From: an uncultured Bacteroidales bacterium
GTDB lineage: Bacteria; Bacteroidota; Bacteroidia; Bacteroidales; SZUA-534
DNA: 64,000 nt
Direction: 5' to 3'
Assembly (NCBI GenBank): GCA_902790595.1
Contig: CADASL010000007.1
Location: 156,200-220,199 of the forward strand
Made by a program: the position numbers and the translations under genes. Shown here piece after piece: positions 7,834-14,772 of this stretch (positions are counted from its first letter, which is position 1; every line of letters starts with the position of its first letter). The notes below the pieces were generated by a model. It was not told the origin of the DNA and did not search any database. It worked only from the letters and a program-made list of their open reading frames with translations.

Positions 7834-9923
7834 TATTTCTCAGTATCTTCAGGTTTGACGGTATCGGTATCAGCCTCTGGCTCAGCCGGTTGCTCAGTAG
7901 CGTCTGGCTGATTGTCGTTCTTTGTCTGATGCTCGTAGTACGGCGTTTTGCCATTGGGGCGCGGGCCAAGAATCCGCTCAAGGTCTTCGGCAAACAGCAC
8001 CTCGCGCTCAAGCAGCATATTGGCCAGCTGATGGTGCTGCTCCTCGTATTTGGTGAGCACCTCTTTGGCTTTGGCGTACGCCTCGTCGATGATGCGGCGT
8101 GTCTCCTCGTCGATGGTGCGGGCTGTCTCCTCGCTGTAAGGTTTTGAGAAAGCATACTCCGACTGACCCGACGAATCGTAATACGAAAGATTGCCCACTT
8201 TGGGGCTCATTCCGTAGTAGCAAACCATCGCGTAAGCGTGTTTGGTGGTACGCTCAAGGTCGTTGAGGGCGCCCGTTGATATGCGGCCGAAATAAAGCTC
8301 CTCGGCGGCACGACCGCCAAGCAGAGCGGCCATCTCCTCCATAAGCTGCTCCTTTGTGGTGAGCTGGCGTTCCTCTGGCAGATACCAGGCGGCGCCAAGA
8401 GCCTGTCCGCGCGGAACAATCGTCACCTTGATGAGCGGATTGGCGTTCTCGAGCATCCAGCTCACTGTGGCGTGACCGGCCTCGTGGTACGCTATGGTCT
8501 TTTTCTCCTCGGCGGAGATGATTTTGTTCTTCTTTTCAAGTCCGCCCACAATGCGGTCGATGGCATCCAAAAAGTCTTGTTTCTCAACCTTCGATTTGTC
8601 GTGTCGGGCGGCAATCAGAGCTGCCTCGTTGCAGACGTTGGCAATGTCGGCACCCGAGAAACCCGGTGTCTGCTTGGCCAACGATTCGGCCGTGACATCA
8701 GATGCCAGCTTGGTCAGCGGACGAAGGTGAACCTTAAAGATGTCGGTGCGCTCGTTAAGGTCGGGCAGCTCGACGTGAATCTGGCGGTCGAAACGGCCGG
8801 CACGCATCAGGGCGCGGTCGAGAATGTCGGCACGGTTGGTTGCGGCAAGAATAATCACACCGCTGTTGGTGCCGAAACCGTCCATCTCGGTAAGCAGCTG
8901 GTTAAGAGTGTTTTCGCGTTCATCGTTCGAGCCCCAGTTTGGATTTTTTCCACGGGCACGGCCGATGGCGTCAATCTCGTCGATGAAGATGATGCACGGA
9001 GCTTTCTCCTTGGCCTGCTTGAACAGGTCGCGCACACGCGACGCACCAACGCCCACAAACATCTCAACAAAATCGGAACCCGAAAGTGAGAAGAACGGCA
9101 CGTGTGCCTCGCCGGCAACCGCCTTCGCAAGCAGGGTTTTTCCGGTTCCCGGAGGGCCCACAAGCAATGCGCCCTTTGGAATTTTACCGCCCAACTGCGT
9201 GTATTTCTGCGGATTTTTCAGGAAATCGACAATCTCTTTTATCTCAACTTTGGCCTCCTCAAGTCCGGCTACATCTTTGAAATCGACCTTGATTTCCGAT
9301 GTGTCCTTGTCGAACATCTTGGCGCGCGACTTGCCGATGTTGAAAATCTGCCCACCGGCACCGCCCGACATCCGCCGGAAAATGAAAATCCAAATGCCAA
9401 TCAGCAGCAGCGGGAAGATAATCCAGTTGAAAATCTGCCCGAAATTGTCTTCGCGAGTCTCATAACTCACTGGAACCTGCTCCTTTAAATTGTACTCGCG
9501 GGATGTGGACTCAAGCCGGTTCTCAAAATTCTCGACAGAGCCTATCGTAAAGTAATACTGAGGTTTAAGTGCGAACGACGAGGGTTTCTTCAACTGACTT
9601 GCGTCGGAATAGCGTGCCTCGGAGAGTTTTTCGGGTTTGATATAAACCTCAACGCGCTTCTCGTTGACCACGACAAGGCGGCTAACATCGTCATTTGCAA
9701 GCATTTCTGATTCAAAGCGCTGACGCGTGATTTCAACCGGTTCGCCACCGCTGTTCGGTGTCAGAAACATAAACCCGAGCAGCACAATGGCTATGATGCC
9801 GTAAATCCAATTGACGTTGAATTTCGGTGCTTTTTTGCCCATCGGACGGTTTTCCTGAGGTTTCTCCTGCTTTTTCTGCTCCTCCTGGCCGCTCTGAGCA
9901 TCTCCTTTAATTTCTTTATCCAT
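7833..9923 (-). CDS. ftsH: ATP-dependent zinc metalloprotease FtsH
   Basis: 696 aa inner-membrane AAA+ protease that degrades misplaced membrane proteins and some regulators. TM segments are at about 40-54 and 165-182, with the periplasmic domain between. Walker A GPPGTGKT is at 256-263, Walker B FIDEID at 313-318, an SRH-like segment is seen at [12 protein letters not shown]...GRFDR, and zinc-binding HEAGH is at 480-484. The C-terminus is a Glu/Asp/Thr-rich tail. The N-terminus has a charged Gln/Lys-rich extension of about 35 residues before the first TM, as is common in Bacteroidota. It lies 6 bp from rsfS. Confidence 0.97.
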   Translation of the reverse strand: MDKEIKGDAQSGQEEQKKQEKPQENRPMGKKAPKFNVNWIYGIIAIVLLGFMFLTPNSGGEPVEITRQRFESEMLANDDVSRLVVVNEKRVEVYIKPEKLSEARYSDASQLKKPSSFALKPQYYFTIGSVENFENRLESTSREYNLKEQVPVSYETREDNFGQIFNWIIFPLLLIGIWIFIFRRMSGGAGGQIFNIGKSRAKMFDKDTSEIKVDFKDVAGLEEAKVEIKEIVDFLKNPQKYTQLGGKIPKGALLVGPPGTGKTLLAKAVAGEAHVPFFSLSGSDFVEMFVGVGASRVRDLFKQAKEKAPCIIFIDEIDAIGRARGKNPNWGSNDERENTLNQLLTEMDGFGTNSGVIILAATNRADILDRALMRAGRFDRQIHVELPDLNERTDIFKVHLRPLTKLASDVTAESLAKQTPGFSGADIANVCNEAALIAARHDKSKVEKQDFLDAIDRIVGGLEKKNKIISAEEKKTIAYHEAGHATVSWMLENANPLIKVTIVPRGQALGAAWYLPEERQLTTKEQLMEEMAALLGGRAAEELYFGRISTGALNDLERTTKHAYAMVCYYGMSPKVGNLSYYDSSGQSEYAFSKPYSEETARTIDEETRRIIDEAYAKAKEVLTKYEEQHHQLANMLLEREVLFAEDLERILGPRPNGKTPYYEHQTKNDNQPDATEQPAEPEADTDTVKPEDTEK

Positions 9924-9929
9924 AGTTAG

Positions 9930-10298
9930 TTAGTCTTCGTTTTCAATGACTTCTTTTTTGGCATCGGCCCAAAGGTCCTCAATATTGTAGAAATGGCGGA
10001 TTTCCTCCTGGAAAATGTGCACCACAATGTCGCCGTAGTCCATCAGAACCCACTGCGCATTTTGCTGACCCTCAATGTGCGACGGGTGCTCGCTGGTCTC
10101 GGTGCGGGCAAAACGCTCAATGTGGTCGGCGAGCGCATCGACCTGCGAGGTTGAGTTTCCGTGACAAATTATGTAATAATCGGCTATCGCCTGCTCGTTT
10201 CCGGTTAAATCGATAACGACAATATCGCGACCTTTTTTCTGCTTAATTGCCTCAACAATAGCGTCTTTGAGGCTTAAATTCTGTTTTGCTTTTGCCAT
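9930..10298 (-). CDS. rsfS: Ribosomal silencing factor RsfS
   Basis: 122 aa Iojap/RsfS-family protein. It binds ribosomal protein L14 and blocks subunit joining in starvation. Recognisable segments are IVVIDLTGNEQAIADYYIICHGNSTSQVDALADHIE, followed by WVLMDYGDIVVHIF and FYNIEDLW. It is the first gene of the rsfS-ftsH-DUF2007-cdsA-psd run, with a promoter box 20 bp upstream. Confidence 0.95.
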   Translation of the reverse strand: MAKAKQNLSLKDAIVEAIKQKKGRDIVVIDLTGNEQAIADYYIICHGNSTSQVDALADHIERFARTETSEHPSHIEGQQNAQWVLMDYGDIVVHIFQEEIRHFYNIEDLWADAKKEVIENED

Positions 10299-10317
10299 TC
10301 AAATTCTAATAAGTCTG

Positions 10318-10325
10318 CAAATGTA
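10318..10325 (-). promoter_or_regulatory. -7 promoter box of the rsfS-ftsH operon
   Basis: The minus strand reads TACATTTG, exact TAnnTTTG, 20 bp upstream of the rsfS ATG. Confidence 0.65.
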
Positions 10326-10389
10326 AGTTTTTTATTGTTATCAGCTAAAATTTGATTTTTAACACAAATAAAATATGTCGGTATGTAAA

Positions 10390-10490
10390 AAAGTAGCGTG
10401 CCGCAGTTTCCGTGACATTAGGGCTTGTCACCTATCCTACGGCACGCCTTTCAGGAGAGAAAACGCAGAATTCCTCCTGGGTTGGGCTAC
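10390..10490 (-). ncRNA. Candidate structured small RNA with nested stem and U-run
   Basis: On the minus strand a first hairpin CAGGAG/CTCCTG (10479-10452) is followed by a nested stem. Its 8-bp outer helix is GCGTGCCG/CGGCACGC (10440-10447 with 10396-10403), then comes a symmetric 8x8 internal loop, then the inner helix GTGACA/TGTCAC (10426-10431 with 10412-10417) with an 8-nt loop. TAC and a T6 run follow at once, as at the 3' end of a terminated RNA. GTAG near 10489 could pair with CTAC near 10393 to close the whole molecule. The shape, a closing stem, a central bubble and an apical stem, is reminiscent of 6S-type RNAs (6S-Flavo is the Bacteroidota form), but I cannot assign the family by eye. 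It could instead be an elaborate 3'UTR terminator of the small gene ending at 10495. Confidence 0.55.
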
Positions 10491-10494
10491 ATTA

Positions 10495-10722
10495 TCAAGT
10501 TTTATCCTTAAACTGTTTTCCTTCCGTTTTGCACATCTCTTCAAGTTCGTTTCGCAGCAGCACATTCTCGCGTATGAAGCGGGCCAGAGTGCTATGGCTG
10601 TCGATGAGGCGCCATCTGTAGTACAGCACCACGAACATCAGTACCAAAGCTGCCACAACAAATGCCGCGGCCAACGCCGAGGTAATGATATAAGAAGAAT
10701 CGATGCTCGTCAAACCATTCAT
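10495..10722 (-). CDS. Small single-span membrane protein, unknown
   Basis: 75 aa from the ATG at 10722, chosen because AGGATA sits just upstream; an in-frame ATG three codons earlier (10731) would lie very close to the predicted promoter. A hydrophobic span (ALAAAFVVAALVLMFVVLYY) at about 15-35 is followed by a charged, probably cytoplasmic helix (LARFIRENVLLRNELEEM). I do not recognise a family. Support for it being real comes from the TM-plus-helix pattern and from the upstream block (10743-10815) it shares with the next lipoprotein gene. Confidence 0.55.
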   Translation of the reverse strand: MNGLTSIDSSYIITSALAAAFVVAALVLMFVVLYYRWRLIDSHSTLARFIRENVLLRNELEEMCKTEGKQFKDKT

Positions 10723-10742
10723 TATCCTCATTTGTTTTCACC

Positions 10743-10815
10743 GGCAAAGGAAATATGTGAACTCCGAATGCATTTCCCAACGATTGAAAACTGTGTGCCA
10801 AATCTTGAAAAAACG
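10743..10815 (-). promoter_or_regulatory. Duplicated regulatory block, copy A
   Basis: About 73 bp, clearly homologous to 11463-11540. It contains direct repeats TTGAAAA (10784-10790) and TTGAAAAAA (10805-10813), exactly 21 bp apart, with GTGTGCCAAAT between. Nearer the gene, the minus strand reads TTCCTTTGC (10752-10744), resembling the -7 box. It is likely the promoter/operator of the small membrane protein. Confidence 0.6.
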
Positions 10816-10886
10816 CTTTTATCCGGTTCAATTCTGCCATTTGTCAAATAGTCATTATTACTGTTTTTCAATATTTTACAAATCAA

Positions 10887-11441
10887 TTACTGGATTTTGC
10901 CGCTTTCGTCGAAAGTGAACGTGTAATTTTTATTGAAAAGCGATTTGCCGACAGCTTCGGCCAGTTTTGAACCTTTCAGGCTTGCCGTGCTGGTCGAAAA
11001 TGTGTTGCCCGACTTACCAAGGTCCTCGCCGTTGGCATTCAGAATCGAGTAATTCAGATTGTAGCCGTTGGAGTAGGCGATTTTTTCGGCGGTTGAGGCG
11101 TCTTTGTCGGCTTTAATTGTTACAACGCGGCTGAATGCGACGGTGGCCGGCAGCGCCACCTTCACGCTTTTGCTCCACTGGGTGGTTTCAACTGTTTCTG
11201 ACTTCTCACCTGTACCGTCGTCATACTTCACAACAATGTCGCAATAGTCGAGCATATCCTGAGTGGCATCGAAGGTGAAATCCATCTGCACAAAAGCCGG
11301 CGTTGTGTCTTTCTGCGCGATGGCAGGCGTTGCGTCATTCTGTGAGGCGGCCGGTTTGTTGTTGCTACTGCAGGCATTGAAAACTGCAGTTGTCGTTGTG
11401 CAGCATAATGCGGCTGCAAGCGCGAATGTTAACTTTTTCAT
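10887..11441 (-). CDS. Lipoprotein, unknown function
   Basis: 184 aa from ATG 11441 (MKKLTFALAAAL). A longer in-frame start at 11498 would fall within the upstream regulatory block and lacks a signal sequence at its N-terminus. The signal peptide ends in a lipobox-like FNAC with the lipidated Cys near residue 24, then a Ser/Asn/Ala/Thr-rich linker. The C-terminal part is beta-rich (FVQMDFTFDATQDMLDYCDI; FSRVVTIKADKD). I do not recognise the domain. It is exported and anchored in the outer or inner membrane. It shares its upstream block with the neighbouring small membrane protein and lies just downstream of an AraC-type regulator gene. Confidence 0.8.
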   Translation of the reverse strand: MKKLTFALAAALCCTTTTAVFNACSSNNKPAASQNDATPAIAQKDTTPAFVQMDFTFDATQDMLDYCDIVVKYDDGTGEKSETVETTQWSKSVKVALPATVAFSRVVTIKADKDASTAEKIAYSNGYNLNYSILNANGEDLGKSGNTFSTSTASLKGSKLAEAVGKSLFNKNYTFTFDESGKIQ

Positions 11442-11462
11442 ACTTTTTGAATTAGAAATATT

Positions 11463-11540
11463 TGCACTGCAAAAGAAGCCGGAAACACCCGAAGGCATTT
11501 TCCACCACTTGAAAAGTGTGTGCCAAATTTTGAAAAAAGC
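11463..11540 (-). promoter_or_regulatory. Duplicated regulatory block, copy B
   Basis: Homologous to 10743-10815. Direct repeats TTGAAAA (11509-11515) and TTGAAAAAA (11530-11538) are again 21 bp apart around TGTGTGCCAAAT. The minus strand TTCTTTTGC near 11473-11465 resembles the -7 box. It lies directly upstream of the lipoprotein ATG at 11441. Confidence 0.62.
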
Positions 11541-11587
11541 GCAGATTTGGCGGCCGTAGAAGATTGATTCTGCGCGTTTAAAGCGTT

Positions 11588-13225
11588 TTACTCGCCTTTC
11601 GCCGCACGCCGGTATTCGGTTGGCGACATTGAGTAATGCTCGCGGAAGAGCCGGTTAAAAGTGCTTCGGTTGGTGATGCCGCTCATCTCAATGACAAGTC
11701 CCACAGGCTCATCGGTGGTGGTGAGCATCAAAGCCGCGTGGCGCAGGCGGTGCAGATTGATGAAATCGGCAGGTGTCTGATGGGCACATTCGCGCAAAGC
11801 GTCATATACGTATGTATAATTGGTGCCCAAAAGGCGGGCCAGCGTTTCGTGGTTGGTGTCAGGGTCGGTAAAGATGTCGGGCTGCTTCATCAGCTCGCAC
11901 AGGCGCTGGTAGAGCTGCTGGTTATGCGAGAGCGACTCGGCGGGCTGCTTTTGCATCTGGCTCTGCTCCTCGTCTTCAGCCTGTTCAAGCTGTTTAATCT
12001 TCTGATAGAGTGTGCGGTTCTTAGTCGAAAGCACTCTGTTGAAGGCATAAGTATGCGCAAGCAACATAATTATGAGACCAATAATCAGCAACAAGGCTAC
12101 AAGAAAAACGCGGTGAATGCGCGTCTGGGCACGCATTTTCTGCAAAGCCAGCTCGTTTTCGTGTGTCTGGTAGATTATGGCCAGCTCAGCGGCATCGGAA
12201 TTCTTATGCCATACGAGGGCCGAGTCGATGCTATCGCAAATCTTATCGGCCATAGCCAAAGCCTCAGCGGTGCGGCCGGCCTTGCGGTTGGCGTAATAAC
12301 GCGGAACAAGGCGCTCGTTGATGTTGTCGAAGGTCATTCGGGTTCCTTCCGTAGTTCCGAAATCGCTGTCGATTTGCGCATAAACATCGGCGGCCTCGGC
12401 ATACCGGCCGGCAGCCATCAGATAATCAGTGATTTCGATTTTGTCCCAACTGCTCCTCAAATTGCTGACGTCGGCACTGGCGTAGGATTTTGCAGCCGCG
12501 GCGGCATCGCCTGTGGTTTGCAGAAACAGAGCATTGTACAATGCGAAATGGCATTTGTACTCCTCAATGTGTTTGGTGTCACCATTCTGCTCGTACTTAT
12601 GAAACATTTCCTCGGAGCGCTGAAGCCAGTTTCGGGCTTCATCGTAATCTTTTGTGCTGAAATAAGAATAGTATATGTTGATGCACAGCACCATAGCGTT
12701 GAAATAACCATCCTCTTTGAGTTTTACAGCCTTCAGTTCCTCCTGATAAGCCTTGTCGTAGTTGGCGCGAGCCTCTTTGAGCCAACCTAACTGCAACTGG
12801 AACTCGGCAATCTGGCAGAGCAGAAAAGCTTTCCACATATGTGAAAAATCATTGTGTCCCTCGGCATTCTGAAGAACCTCGGTAACAACGGAAATAGCTC
12901 CGCCCAATTCGCCTCTCAAACTCAAAAAGTAGGCGTAACGATAACCGGTTTCGGCATAACGCCCCCAATCGACCGACGGGTCGGTAAAGGTTTCGAACGC
13001 CTTCATATAGTAATACTCCGCCATCCGTTCCTGCAAGAGTGAATCGTACTTGAGTCCAAGTTCAAGATAGGAACGCACGGTGGCAACCTCGTCGCTTGGC
13101 TCGTCGGCAGGCTGATTGCTCAAACAACCCGAAAAGACAATGGTGGCAAAGGCTAATAGCAGACTGAAAATATGTCGGTTATGTTCTTTTTTCACGGCCA
13201 CATAAGTACAAAAGTTTTTTGACAT
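11588..13225 (-). CDS. Membrane-anchored TPR/AraC-type transcription regulator
   Basis: 545 aa in three parts. An N-terminal signal or anchor ends in FSGC (Cys ~34), followed by a periplasmic region of TPR-like helices (about 45-350). A TM segment follows near 375-395 (VFLVALLLIIGLIIMLLAH). The cytoplasmic tail has a short coiled coil and ends in an AraC-type double helix-turn-helix (about 440-545; LARLLGTNYTYVYDALRE, TNRSTFNRLFREHYSMSPTEYR). This architecture, a periplasmic TPR sensor joined directly to an AraC output domain, is known in Bacteroidetes. The likely targets are the two adjacent genes with the duplicated upstream block. The start at 13225 gives a complete export signal. Confidence 0.85.
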   Translation of the reverse strand: MSKNFCTYVAVKKEHNRHIFSLLLAFATIVFSGCLSNQPADEPSDEVATVRSYLELGLKYDSLLQERMAEYYYMKAFETFTDPSVDWGRYAETGYRYAYFLSLRGELGGAISVVTEVLQNAEGHNDFSHMWKAFLLCQIAEFQLQLGWLKEARANYDKAYQEELKAVKLKEDGYFNAMVLCINIYYSYFSTKDYDEARNWLQRSEEMFHKYEQNGDTKHIEEYKCHFALYNALFLQTTGDAAAAAKSYASADVSNLRSSWDKIEITDYLMAAGRYAEAADVYAQIDSDFGTTEGTRMTFDNINERLVPRYYANRKAGRTAEALAMADKICDSIDSALVWHKNSDAAELAIIYQTHENELALQKMRAQTRIHRVFLVALLLIIGLIIMLLAHTYAFNRVLSTKNRTLYQKIKQLEQAEDEEQSQMQKQPAESLSHNQQLYQRLCELMKQPDIFTDPDTNHETLARLLGTNYTYVYDALRECAHQTPADFINLHRLRHAALMLTTTDEPVGLVIEMSGITNRSTFNRLFREHYSMSPTEYRRAAKGE

Positions 13226-13365
13226 TCCGCAACAAGATGACCAAAAAATGTGGATATTCGTAACAAAATATCTAACAGCTTAAACTTTAAACATTTTTCA
13301 CTATCATTATAAGGCGATGGCCGGTCAATCTCCGGTTCCGGTATTAACTTAAAACACAACAGATT

Positions 13366-14019
13366 ATGGTTATTAATCTTGGCACTCAGAACAGCATTGT
13401 GAATCAGTTTATGGTCGAATTGCGCGACAGCGGGATTCAGAAAGACAGTATGCGCTTCCGCAAGAATCTTGAGCGCATTGGTGCGATTTTCGCCTACGAA
13501 ATCAGCAAGCAGCTCGATTATAAGCAAACCGAAGTGCAGACTCCGCTTGGTGTGGCGCAGGTTCCGCAGCTTGCCGCTCAGCCGGTGATTGCCAGCATTC
13601 TGCGCGCCGGACTGCCAATGCACGAAGGTTTTTTGAGCGTTTTCGACAAGGCCGAGAACGCCTTTATCACGGCTTGCCGCCAATATGAGAAAGACGGCCG
13701 CACGTTCCACATCAGCTTCGACAGCATTTCGGGGCCGTCAACTGAGGGCAAGACTCTCATTCTGGTTGACCCGATGCAGGCCAGCGGCGCCTCGATGGTG
13801 TTGGCTTATCAGGCTCTGCTCAAGAAGGGCACGCCGGCGCACACGCACATTGTGTCGCTCATTTCGAGCCGCGAAGGTCTTGATTATCTGCAACGTAACG
13901 TGGCCAACCAGCCCGTCACCATCTGGACCGCCGCCATCGACGAGGAGCTGACCGTAAAATCGTACATTGTGCCCGGCCTGGGCGACGCCGGCGATTTGTG
14001 CTATGGTGAGAAGGAATAA
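13366..14019 (+). CDS. upp: Uracil phosphoribosyltransferase
   Basis: 217 aa type I PRTase that salvages uracil to UMP with PRPP. Visible signatures are PVIASILRAGLPMHEGFL near the N-terminal half, the PRPP loop DPMQASGASMVLAYQALL (canonical DPMxATGGS with substitutions Ser and Ala), and a C-terminal uracil-binding segment ending SYIVPGLGDAGDLCYGE. The length is normal. It is monocistronic between a divergent regulator gene and the Sua5-family gene. Confidence 0.94.
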   Translation: MVINLGTQNSIVNQFMVELRDSGIQKDSMRFRKNLERIGAIFAYEISKQLDYKQTEVQTPLGVAQVPQLAAQPVIASILRAGLPMHEGFLSVFDKAENAFITACRQYEKDGRTFHISFDSISGPSTEGKTLILVDPMQASGASMVLAYQALLKKGTPAHTHIVSLISSREGLDYLQRNVANQPVTIWTAAIDEELTVKSYIVPGLGDAGDLCYGEKE

Positions 14020-14030
14020 TTGCACGCGAA

Positions 14031-14060
14031 TGTAGAGACGCGGCACGCCACGTCCCTACA
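14031..14060. repeat. REP-like palindrome
   Basis: Arms TGTAGAGACG and CGTCCCTACA surround GGC-AC-GCC; there is one mismatch between the arms. It is the same family as 677-738 and the elements at 51.09-51.22 kb, and lies in the gap between upp and the next gene. Confidence 0.65.
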
Positions 14061-14110
14061 ATGCAACAGATTTCATTTTTAATTGTTCATTCCTAAATCC
14101 TAACTGGAAA

Positions 14111-14728
14111 ATGCTGATAAAAATTTACCGCGAGAATCCCAATCCGCGCGAAATCAAGAAGATAACGCAGATTATTGAAGATGGCGGCGTTGTGATTTAC
14201 CCCACCGACACCATCTACGGCATTGGTTGCGACATCAGCCAACCGAAAGCGGTGGCGCGGCTGGCGAAAATTCAGGGACTGGATATGGACAAGGCTTTCT
14301 TCTCGTTCATATTCAACGATTTGAGCCAAATATCGGAATACACAAAACCGATGTCGAACCCGGCGTTCAAACTGCTGAAACGCAACGTGCCCGGGGCGTT
14401 CACCTTCATTTTCGAGGCAAACAACAACATTCCCAAACTCTTCAAGACGCGCCGCAAGACGGTGGGCATCCGTGTGCCGAACAACAACATCATCCGCAGC
14501 ATTGTGGCCGAGCTGGGACGGCCGCTGCTGTCGTCGTCGGTGCACGACGTTGAGGACGATGTGACCGAATACATCACCGACCCCGAGCTCATCCACGAGC
14601 GCTACAGCAACGTGGTTGACGCGGTAATCGACGGCGGATATGGTGATAATCAGCCATCTACGGTCATCGACTGCACAACCGACGATTTTGAGGTTATCCG
14701 CGAAGGGAAAGGGGAAATAAATTGGTAA
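14111..14728 (+). CDS. Sua5/YciO/YrdC/YwlC-family protein
   Basis: 205 aa. The first ~190 residues have the YrdC fold: GGVVIYPTDTIYGIGCD (strand and ATP/threonine pocket), LKRNVPGAFTFIF, KTVGIRVPNNNIIRSI, and LLSSSVHDVED. The family makes threonylcarbamoyl-AMP for the t6A modification of ANN-decoding tRNAs. YciO-like members may do something else, and the sequence alone does not decide. There is no C-terminal Sua5 domain. The end of the gene reaches into the promoter region of the next one. Confidence 0.88.
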   Translation: MLIKIYRENPNPREIKKITQIIEDGGVVIYPTDTIYGIGCDISQPKAVARLAKIQGLDMDKAFFSFIFNDLSQISEYTKPMSNPAFKLLKRNVPGAFTFIFEANNNIPKLFKTRRKTVGIRVPNNNIIRSIVAELGRPLLSSSVHDVEDDVTEYITDPELIHERYSNVVDAVIDGGYGDNQPSTVIDCTTDDFEVIREGKGEINW

Positions 14729-14753
14729 ACGAGCGGAATACTATCTACTTTCG
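14722..14753 (+). promoter_or_regulatory. Promoter of the prolyl oligopeptidase gene
   Basis: TTGG (14722-14725), a 20-bp gap, then TACTTTCG (14746-14753), close to the Bacteroidota TTTG-N19/20-TAnnTTTG consensus. It lies 20 bp upstream of the ATG at 14773, and the -33 box overlaps the end of the previous gene. Confidence 0.6.
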
Positions 14754-14772
14754 CACCCAAATAACAAACAAT

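Noticed and set aside
7800..8155. Overlapping ORFs on both strands at the ftsH 3' end
   Set aside because: They are shadows of ftsH, whose acidic tail and stop at 7833 are clear.
10784..10813. Sigma-54 promoter in the duplicated block
   Set aside because: TTGGCAC fits the -24 element, but the -12 position reads TTTC instead of TTGC in both copies; a TTnnTTTGC -7-like box lies nearer the genes.
10375..10851. 158-codon plus-strand ORF across the small membrane gene
   Set aside because: It runs through the hairpins of the RNA candidate and the duplicated regulatory block, and has no protein-like pattern.
14722..14772. TTG start for the prolyl oligopeptidase gene
   Set aside because: The segment holds the promoter and would precede, and so disrupt, the lipoprotein signal peptide.
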